From: Pseudomonadota bacterium
GTDB taxonomy: Bacteria; Desulfobacterota; Desulfobacteria; Desulfobacterales; Desulfobacteraceae
Direction: 5' to 3'
Length of the DNA stretch: 5,293 bases
Assembly (NCBI GenBank): GCA_018816605.1
Contig: JAHIVS010000329.1
Location: 1-5,293, forward strand
Shown here: in pieces, positions 1 to 5,293 of the stretch
Layout: each line of letters starts with the position of its first letter
Numbering within the stretch: position 1 is the first letter of the stretch
The notes under the pieces: generated by a model
Seen by the model: the letters and a program-made list of their open reading frames with translations, nothing else
Databases searched by the model: none
Told to the model about the DNA's origin: nothing
Program-made: the position numbers and the translations under genes

Positions 1-1
1 C

Positions 2-1624
2 ACCCATTTAAAATCGGTCTATGACCTTGAGCGCCTGGGCAGCAAAATCTCCATGGGCCAGGGAAATGCAAGGGATCTGATTTCCCTTAAAAATTCCCTG
101 CTGAAACTGCCCCACCTGTTTTCCGAACTTGCCCTGTTCAAACATCCGATGCTGAACGGCAGCCGCCTTGAAAATCAGGCAGATCTGCTGACAGATCTTT
201 TATCCCTTGCCGGCCTTATCCACGCGACCATCCGGGAAGACAGCGTCCCTGTCCTGAACGAAGGCAATCTGATCAAGGACGGCTACAGCCCGGAACTGGA
301 TGAACTGCTGTCCATCACCCGGGATGGAAAATCCTGGATTGCCAGGGCCGAGGCCACGGAAAAAGAAAGGACAAAATTATCTTCCCTGAAAATTAAATAC
401 AACAAGGTTTTTGGGTATTTCATCGAAGTCTCCCGGGCTCAGTCCAGGGGGGTGCCGGATAATTATGTCCGAAAGCAGACCCTTGTCAATGCCGAACGCT
501 TTATTACCGACGAGATGAAAGAGGTGGAATCCACCATTTTAAATGCCCAGGACAAACGAAATTCCCTTGAATACGAAATTTTCTGTTCTGTCAGGGACCA
601 GGTGGTGGAAAAGGCCGTTCTCATTCTGAAAATGGCGGATTTTCTGGCCGTCATTGACACCCTCCAGGGACTTGCCCAGGCGGCATCGGAAAACGGATAT
701 ACAAAACCCAGCATAAACACTGAAAATTATATTGATATTGAAGACGGCAGGCATCCGGTGGTTGAAAAACTGATCACAGGCGAACGCTATGTTCCCAACT
801 CGGTCCGCCTGGACAATGTGGAGCACCAGCAATTGCTGATCACAGGGCCCAATATGGCCGGCAAGTCAACGGTCTTGCGGCAGGTTGCCCTGACCGTTCT
901 CATGGCCCAGATGGGCTCCTTTGTGCCGGCAAAAAAAGCCAGCCTCTGCCTTACGGACAGGATTTTCACCCGGGTGGGAGCCCTGGACAACCTGTCCTCT
1001 GGGCAAAGTACCTTTATGGTTGAAATGGAAGAAACCGCCAATATTGTCAACAACGCCACCCAGAACAGCCTGGTCATCCTGGATGAAATCGGCCGGGGTA
1101 CCAGCACCTATGACGGCATGAGCATTGCCTGGGCCGTGGCCGAATACCTGCACGACCTGAAAGGGGTTGGGGTCAAAACCTTGTTTGCCACCCATTACCA
1201 TGAACTGATCCGGTTAGAGGAGATCAAACCCCGTATTAAAAACTATCACATTGCGGTCAAAGAATTTAATGACAACATTATTTTCCTTCGGCGCCTGGTA
1301 AGGGGCGGCACCAATAAAAGCTATGGCATACAGGTGGCCCGGCTGGCAGGAGTACCGGACCCGATCATTGATTCCGCCAAAAAGGTCTTGTCCACCATTG
1401 AACAGGAAAACATGACAGAACCGCCCTTGTCTTCTTTGCCAAAGGAACCCCTGGAACCCAAACGCTCCAGGAAAAAGAACGCAAGAGACAAAGACCAGCT
1501 CGAATTGTTTGGAAACAGGGATATGAAGCTTCGGCAGATGCTGGAAAAAGCAGATATCTCGAATATGACCCCCCTGGACGCCCTTCTTTTTTTAAATGAT
1601 CTGAAAAAAAAGGCAATCTGCTGA
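2..1624 (+). CDS. mutS: DNA mismatch repair protein MutS, 5'-truncated by the window edge
   Basis: MutS recognises base mismatches and small loops as a dimeric clamp, then uses ATP to recruit MutL. The frame is open from base 2, so the ATG at 53 is an internal Met; 540 residues are present. Aligning the Walker A lysine with E. coli MutS suggests about 330 N-terminal residues are missing, including the mismatch-reading Phe-x-Glu domain. Visible in order: core/lever (VYDLERL near the edge); clamp (FGYFIEVSRAQ, then VRKQTLVNAERFIT, about 410-515); Walker A TGPNMAGKST at 842-871; the SGQSTFMVEM signature at 998-1027; Walker B LVILDEIGRGTST at 1070-1108; FATHYHEL at 1184-1207; SYGIQVARLAGVP at 1319-1357. 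A charged, probably disordered linker (about 1400-1495) leads to QLELF at 1496-1510, which resembles a beta-clamp-binding motif. A final helix (TPLDALLFLNDLKKK) follows, typical of the MutS tail, so the 3' end is intact. No active-site residue is missing in the visible part. The next gene starts 3 nt after the stop. Confidence 0.98.
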   Translation, partial: THLKSVYDLERLGSKISMGQGNARDLISLKNSLLKLPHLFSELALFKHPMLNGSRLENQADLLTDLLSLAGLIHATIREDSVPVLNEGNLIKDGYSPELDELLSITRDGKSWIARAEATEKERTKLSSLKIKYNKVFGYFIEVSRAQSRGVPDNYVRKQTLVNAERFITDEMKEVESTILNAQDKRNSLEYEIFCSVRDQVVEKAVLILKMADFLAVIDTLQGLAQAASENGYTKPSINTENYIDIEDGRHPVVEKLITGERYVPNSVRLDNVEHQQLLITGPNMAGKSTVLRQVALTVLMAQMGSFVPAKKASLCLTDRIFTRVGALDNLSSGQSTFMVEMEETANIVNNATQNSLVILDEIGRGTSTYDGMSIAWAVAEYLHDLKGVGVKTLFATHYHELIRLEEIKPRIKNYHIAVKEFNDNIIFLRRLVRGGTNKSYGIQVARLAGVPDPIIDSAKKVLSTIEQENMTEPPLSSLPKEPLEPKRSRKKNARDKDQLELFGNRDMKLRQMLEKADISNMTPLDALLFLNDLKKKAIC

Positions 1625-1630
1625 AAAATG
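1604..1630 (+). promoter_or_regulatory. mutS-amidase junction, probable translational coupling
   Basis: The mutS stop TGA (1622-1624) and the amidase ATG (1628-1630) are separated by 3 nt and lie in the same frame. The only Shine-Dalgarno-like stretch is AAGG at 1610-1613, at the end of an A8 run and 14 nt before the ATG, farther than the usual 5-9 nt. This suggests the amidase is mostly translated by ribosomes that have just finished mutS. Coupling is inferred from spacing only. Confidence 0.5.
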
Positions 1631-3388
1631 GGACGATTCCGGTCAATACCCACCGCCTGCATGATCCTTTGTATGATCCTCAGCATGGCATGCTTCCCCA
1701 CCCCGGGACAGGCCGATTCCGCCAAACAAAAGTATCTGGATGCCGACAATTGTTTTAAAAAACTGAGAAACTCCACCCTGGAACGCCAAAAGATATCCGG
1801 ATGGCTCAATTGCATTCATCGATATGAGACCATTTACAAAGACCACCCGGAAAGCTCCTGGGCACCTGCCGGAATGTACAAGGCAACGGAACTGTATCTG
1901 CATTTGTTTAAATTGTCCGGCAACACGGCCCATCAGGATCAGGCCATGGATCTTATGGCCAGGATCAGAAACCGATACCCCAAAAGTGCCTACAACGGAA
2001 AGGCAAATATCCTGCTCAAATCCCTTATTGACAATCCCGATAAAAACCCCATAAAAATAATCCGTTCAAAAAAACAGACCACCCGCAATGAATCTTTGAT
2101 GGATAAATTCAACCAGGAACAAACCCGGCAAGACCCGGACAAACAGGATCAACCGACTGAGAACACACTATCGCCTGAAAAACAGGAGCCGGAACCCGAA
2201 AATTCCCAACACCCCTCCAGACAGAAGCCCTTAAAAGATACCTGGGTAACCGATCTGAGGTTCTGGTCCAATCCCGAGTACACCAGAATCGTCATCAACG
2301 CCTCCGATGAGCGCGACTATTCCCATCGGCTTCTGAAAAAAGACCCCACCATAAACAAACCCTTTCAGCGGCTGTATATCGATATTGAAAATACCCGTCT
2401 GGGAAAGGATGTTGCAGAGCAGGTACCCATCAATGACGACCTGTTGAACCAGGCTAGGGCCGGCCAGTACCTGCCCCATACCGTCCGTGTGGTGGTGGAC
2501 ATCAAATCCTTTGAAAATTATAAAATTTTTTCGTTGAAAGACCCGTTCAGAATTATCATTGATGTATGGGGAAAGGGCTCCAACGGGGCACCAGTGGAAC
2601 CTTCCCTTGCCCAGAAAGATCCCGGCAAAAAACCGGATAAAACCTCCCGCATGACAACGGACAATCTCAAATCGTCTGATATTGCCCGGCAGCTGGCCCT
2701 GGGTGTGAGAAAAATTGTTATCGATCCTGGCCACGGAGGAACGGACCCGGGTGCTCCCGGATATATAAAGGGGGTGTGGGAGAAGGATATTGTTCTCAAA
2801 CTGGCTTTGAATCTGGCCCAAAAACTTCGGGAGCGGCTTAAGTGCACAGTGGAGCTGACCCGTTCGACAGACGTAAAACTGACCCTTGAAGAACGAACAG
2901 CCATGGCCAATACCCAGCGGGCCGATCTGTTCATCTCCATGCACTGCAATGCCGCCCAGAACAAAAATTTAACCGGTTTTGAAACCTATATATTGAATCT
3001 GGCAACCGATGAGCAGGCCATTGCCGTGGCTGCAAGGGAAAACGCCACCTCCAAAAAAAATATTTCCGACCTTGAATATATTCTGAGCGATTTGATGAAG
3101 CATGCAAAGATCGAAGAGTCAACCCGCCTGGCCAATGATGTCCATAAGGCCATGATCCGGGGTATGAAAAAAAAGCATTCAGGCATAAATGATCTGGGTG
3201 TCAAACAGGCACCCTTTTATGTTCTCCTGGGTGCCAGAATGCCCTCCATTCTCATTGAAGCCTCCTTTATCAGCAACCAGACAGAATGCAAAAGATTGTT
3301 GACCGAATCCTATCGAAATGACATCTGCACCGCCATTACCGACGGAATTGAAAAATACATTAATGCAACCAACCCCAGACAATTATAA
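1628..3388 (+). CDS. N-acetylmuramoyl-L-alanine amidase (TPR-like + AMIN + Amidase_3)
   Basis: This zinc amidase cuts the bond between N-acetylmuramic acid and L-alanine, removing stem peptides from peptidoglycan in the periplasm, typically at the septum (AmiA/B/C family). The 586-residue protein starts with a likely Sec signal peptide: basic MGRFR, a hydrophobic core at residues 11-23, and a probable cut after GQA (residue 29). Residues about 31-135 form a helical TPR-like region (CIHRYETIYKDHPESSWAP; ARIRNRYPKSAY). Residues about 140-203 are a Pro/Gln/Glu/Lys-rich, probably disordered linker. Residues about 204-316 fit an AMIN domain (YTRIVINAS; QRLYIDIENT; DPFRIIIDVWG), which in relatives targets the enzyme to peptidoglycan or the division site. 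Residues about 361-580 are Amidase_3. The expected zinc ligands are H369 (IDPGHGGTDPGA), E385 (VWEKD) and H439 (ISMHCNA), and the catalytic Glu is E544 (ILIEASFISN). The stretch at about 455-515 may hold the helix that in AmiB/AmiC blocks the active site until an EnvC/NlpD-type activator binds. The extra N-terminal region makes it longer than E. coli AmiC (about 417 residues). There is no twin-arginine motif, unlike E. coli AmiA/AmiC. It is likely cotranscribed with mutS. Confidence 0.94.
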   Translation: MGRFRSIPTACMILCMILSMACFPTPGQADSAKQKYLDADNCFKKLRNSTLERQKISGWLNCIHRYETIYKDHPESSWAPAGMYKATELYLHLFKLSGNTAHQDQAMDLMARIRNRYPKSAYNGKANILLKSLIDNPDKNPIKIIRSKKQTTRNESLMDKFNQEQTRQDPDKQDQPTENTLSPEKQEPEPENSQHPSRQKPLKDTWVTDLRFWSNPEYTRIVINASDERDYSHRLLKKDPTINKPFQRLYIDIENTRLGKDVAEQVPINDDLLNQARAGQYLPHTVRVVVDIKSFENYKIFSLKDPFRIIIDVWGKGSNGAPVEPSLAQKDPGKKPDKTSRMTTDNLKSSDIARQLALGVRKIVIDPGHGGTDPGAPGYIKGVWEKDIVLKLALNLAQKLRERLKCTVELTRSTDVKLTLEERTAMANTQRADLFISMHCNAAQNKNLTGFETYILNLATDEQAIAVAARENATSKKNISDLEYILSDLMKHAKIEESTRLANDVHKAMIRGMKKKHSGINDLGVKQAPFYVLLGARMPSILIEASFISNQTECKRLLTESYRNDICTAITDGIEKYINATNPRQL

Positions 3389-3410
3389 CCCATCATTTAT
3401 GATAACAAAA

Positions 3411-3416
3411 AAGGAG
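3411..3416 (+). promoter_or_regulatory. Ribosome binding site of the enoyl-CoA hydratase gene
   Basis: AAGGAG lies 6 nt before the ATG at 3423. It decides the start: in-frame ATGs at 3318 (inside the amidase gene) and 3399 have no comparable site at the right distance, and the residues they would add do not resemble a crotonase N-terminus. Confidence 0.85.
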
Positions 3417-3422
3417 AAAATC

Positions 3423-4211
3423 ATGTCTTTTGAAAACATTATCCTTGAGGAAAAAAACAATATTGCCACTATCTTTTTTAACAGACCCAAAGCCCTGAAC
3501 GCACTTAACAATGCACTTTTTGACGAACTGGACACCGCCCTTGACAGGGTGAGACAAAACAGCGATATCCGGGTGCTTATTCTCACGGGTGCCGGAGAAA
3601 AAGCCTTTGTGGCCGGTGCCGACATTTCCGAGTTGGTAAAAATGAATCCCCTCCAGGCCAAATTTTTCTCAAGAAAAGGCCAGAAAATCTTTGCCAAAAT
3701 TGAAGACCTGCCCATCCCGGCCATTGCAGCGGTAAATGGGTTTGCCCTGGGAGGCGGGAGCGAAGCAGCCCTTGCCTGTGATTTTATCTATGCCTCGGAC
3801 CGGGCCGTCTTTGGCCTGCCTGAAATAAACCTGGGCCTGATCCCGGGATTTGGCGGCACCCAACGCCTTGCCAGACTTGTGGGTAACAACCGGGCCAAGG
3901 AATTGGTTTTTACCGGAAAAAATATCAAGGCAGATGAAGCCCTTGCCCTGGGGATTGTCAATCGCGTCTGTGCCCATGAAAGCCTGATGGAAGAAGTTCT
4001 GAAAACAGCCAACCTGATTGCCTCCAAAGGGAAAGTGGCCCTGAGAGCTGCCAAGGAGGTCATCCAGAACGGGACCGCCGCAACCCTTGAGATCGGCTGC
4101 AGGATTGAAAATGACGGTTTCGGCATTGCCATGGTCAGTGAAGATGCCAAGGAAGGCACCAGCGCTTTTCTGGAGAAACGAAAACCCGTGTTCAAAGGAG
4201 AGCTCAACTAA
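3423..4211 (+). CDS. Enoyl-CoA hydratase/isomerase (crotonase) family protein
   Basis: This is a 262-residue cytoplasmic enzyme of normal crotonase length. The family adds water across the double bond of 2-enoyl-CoA thioesters to give 3-hydroxyacyl-CoA. Visible family features: ATIFFNRPKALNALN near the N-terminus; the CoA/oxyanion-hole segment FVAGADISEL (A66); the second oxyanion-hole residue G111 and catalytic E114 in FALGGGSEAALACD; the second catalytic Glu, E134, in FGLPEINLGLIPGFGGTQRL; and the C-terminal EGTSAFLEKRKPVF. The two glutamates are 20 residues apart, as in rat mitochondrial hydratase (E144/E164). Having both argues for a true hydratase rather than an isomerase or hydrolase. 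The residue before E114 is Ser where Cys is more usual, probably a neutral change. The substrate cannot be read from sequence: crotonyl-CoA/short-chain (Crt-like) activity is most likely, but an arylacetate-related or other short-chain enoyl-CoA is possible given the ligase gene 33 nt downstream. The gene starts 34 nt after the amidase stop, with its own good ribosome binding site. Confidence 0.93.
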   Translation: MSFENIILEEKNNIATIFFNRPKALNALNNALFDELDTALDRVRQNSDIRVLILTGAGEKAFVAGADISELVKMNPLQAKFFSRKGQKIFAKIEDLPIPAIAAVNGFALGGGSEAALACDFIYASDRAVFGLPEINLGLIPGFGGTQRLARLVGNNRAKELVFTGKNIKADEALALGIVNRVCAHESLMEEVLKTANLIASKGKVALRAAKEVIQNGTAATLEIGCRIENDGFGIAMVSEDAKEGTSAFLEKRKPVFKGELN

Positions 4212-4232
4212 AAGCTCCCAAATACCTATTCT

Positions 4233-4237
4233 AAGGA
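4233..4237 (+). promoter_or_regulatory. Ribosome binding site of the phenylacetate-CoA ligase gene
   Basis: AAGGA lies 7 nt before the ATG at 4245, within the 33-nt gap after the crotonase stop. It supports this start, as does the typical PaaK N-terminus that follows. Confidence 0.75.
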
Positions 4238-4244
4238 TCCATCC

Positions 4245-5293
4245 ATGCCCATTTACAACAAAAACTTTGAAACCATGCCGGGAAAAGACATTGAAGCGCT
4301 CCAGCTTCAAAGACTTCAATCCACGGTTGAACGGATTTACGCAAGTGTTCCCTTTTACAAGAAAGCCTTTGACAAGGCCCAGATAAAACCCGAAGACATA
4401 AAAAGCCTTGCTGATCTTCAACGGCTGCCCTTTACCAACAAACAGGATTTACGCGACAACTATCCCTATGATATGTTTGCCGTTCCCATGGAAGATATTG
4501 TCAGGATACACGCCTCTTCCGGCACCACCGGCAAACCTACGGTTGTGGGCTATACCCGGAACGACATCAACACCTGGGCCGAACTCATGGCCCGAAGTTT
4601 TTCAGCCGCCGGTGCCACCCGAAGGGATATTATTCACAATGCCTTTGGATACGGACTTTTTACAGGCGGCATCGGCGCCCACTATGGGGCGGAAAAATTA
4701 GGCGCTTCGGTCATTCCGGTTTCCGGCGGGAACACCAAACGCCAGATCACCATTATGCAGGATTTCAAACCCACCATCCTCTGCGGCACGCCCTCTTATA
4801 TTCTGCACCTTGCCGAAGTGGCCCAGGAGATGGGGGTTGACTTCAAGGACCTGCAATTTAAAGCAGGCATTTTTGGTGCAGAACCCTGGACGGAAAATAT
4901 GCGGGCAGAGCTGGAGGCAAAACTGCATTTAAGGGCCATTGACATTTACGGTTTGAGTGAAGTCATGGGACCCGGGGTCTCCATAGAATGCTATGAAGAA
5001 CAAAAGGGGCTCCATGTTTTTGAAGATCATTTTATTGTTGAGATCATTGACCCGGAAACAGGCACCCCCCTTGCCCACGGAGAAACAGGAGAGCTGGTTT
5101 TTACCGCCATCACCAAGGAAGCCTTTCCGGTCATCCGCTACCGCACCAAGGACATAACCTCCCTGAACCCTGTACCCTGTACCTGCGGCCGGACCCATAT
5201 CCGGATGAACAAACCCTCAGGCCGAACCGATGACATGCTCATTATCAGAGGCGTTAATGTATTCCCCTCCCAGATCGAAAGCGTTCTCATGGA
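4245..5293 (+). CDS. paaK: Phenylacetate-CoA ligase (PaaK type), 3'-truncated by the window edge
   Basis: This AMP-forming ligase of the adenylate-forming superfamily makes phenylacetyl-CoA (or a related arylacetyl-CoA) from the acid, ATP and CoA in the cytoplasm. The frame is open from the ATG to the last base with no stop: 349 residues, out of roughly 430-440 usual for PaaK. Visible features: the N-terminal helix with VPFYKKAF; the ATP-binding loop [16 protein letters not shown] (residues 89-104); [20 protein letters not shown] (132-151), a well-conserved PaaK stretch near the substrate pocket; FGAEPW (210-215); [12 protein letters not shown] (233-244), the A5-type motif; IRYRTKDIT (297-305), with the ribose-binding Asp at D303; a Cys-rich PCTCGRTH (311-318); and the hinge [20 protein letters not shown] (326-345), where the small C-terminal domain begins. 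Most of that domain, including the late catalytic lysine, lies beyond the window. Anaerobes often carry several PaaK paralogues, some serving indoleacetate or other arylacetates from amino-acid breakdown, so the acid is uncertain. It probably shares a transcript with the crotonase gene. Confidence 0.94.
   Translation, partial: MPIYNKNFETMPGKDIEALQLQRLQSTVERIYASVPFYKKAFDKAQIKPEDIKSLADLQRLPFTNKQDLRDNYPYDMFAVPMEDIVRIHASSGTTGKPTVVGYTRNDINTWAELMARSFSAAGATRRDIIHNAFGYGLFTGGIGAHYGAEKLGASVIPVSGGNTKRQITIMQDFKPTILCGTPSYILHLAEVAQEMGVDFKDLQFKAGIFGAEPWTENMRAELEAKLHLRAIDIYGLSEVMGPGVSIECYEEQKGLHVFEDHFIVEIIDPETGTPLAHGETGELVFTAITKEAFPVIRYRTKDITSLNPVPCTCGRTHIRMNKPSGRTDDMLIIRGVNVFPSQIESVLM

Noticed and set aside
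1679..1693. Lipobox-like LSMAC in the amidase signal peptide (C22), suggesting a lipoprotein
   Set aside because: The -3 residue before C22 is Ser rather than Leu/Val/Ile, and a normal signal peptidase site (GQA) follows at residue 29.
2231..2944. 237-codon open frame on the - strand within the amidase gene
   Set aside because: Fully antisense to the AMIN and amidase domains, with no family resemblance; a shadow frame.
3348..3389. TTGAAA and TATAAC as a promoter for the crotonase gene
   Set aside because: The two elements are about 30 nt apart, far from the 16-18 nt needed, and no better pair is visible.
3318..3422. Upstream extension of the crotonase gene to an ATG inside the amidase gene
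   Set aside because: It would overlap the amidase by 71 nt, adds 35 residues unlike crotonases, and a strong Shine-Dalgarno sequence points to the ATG at 3423.
3669..4421. 250-codon open frame on the - strand spanning the crotonase-PaaK junction
   Set aside because: It lies antisense to two clearly real genes, has no recognisable motif, and is explained by codon bias of the + strand genes.
4408..4701. 97-codon + strand open frame in another frame of the PaaK gene
   Set aside because: The frame from 4245 carries all PaaK motifs across this stretch without a stop; this is an out-of-frame shadow.

Overview
The window holds four genes on the + strand, packed head to tail with gaps of 3, 33 and 34 nt. 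Base composition is balanced, about half G+C by eye. The layout is: the 3' part of mutS (DNA mismatch repair ATPase, running off the left edge); a complete periplasmic N-acetylmuramoyl-L-alanine amidase with a helical-repeat N-terminal region, an AMIN domain and a zinc amidase domain; a complete enoyl-CoA hydratase/crotonase-family gene; and the 5' part of a phenylacetate-CoA ligase (paaK-type) gene, running off the right edge. No stretch longer than 34 nt lacks a gene. I see no RNA gene, mobile element, CRISPR array, convincing promoter or hairpin terminator.

The protein types and the gene mix suggest an anaerobic Gram-negative bacterium of the former Deltaproteobacteria, plausibly a sulfate reducer of the Desulfobacterales (Desulfobacter/Desulfobacula-like). 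The hints are the TPR-like + AMIN + Amidase_3 architecture directly after mutS, and a PaaK-type ligase next to a crotonase. This is inference from family knowledge, not a database match, and the genus is not secure.

Functionally there are two pairs. The mutS-amidase pair (1-3388) is housekeeping: mismatch repair followed almost immediately by a septal peptidoglycan hydrolase. The amidase start codon lies 3 nt after the mutS stop and in the same frame, with only a weak ribosome binding site, so translational coupling is likely. The crotonase-PaaK pair (3423-5293) is acyl-CoA metabolism. PaaK-type enzymes activate arylacetates to CoA thioesters using ATP, and crotonases hydrate 2-enoyl-CoA intermediates. 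Each gene of this pair has its own good Shine-Dalgarno sequence. All four could lie on one transcript, but the pairs have no evident functional link.

I found no undescribed system. The most useful observations are the mutS-amidase junction, a QLELF beta-clamp-type motif in the MutS tail, the amidase domain architecture, and the pairing of a CoA ligase with a crotonase.
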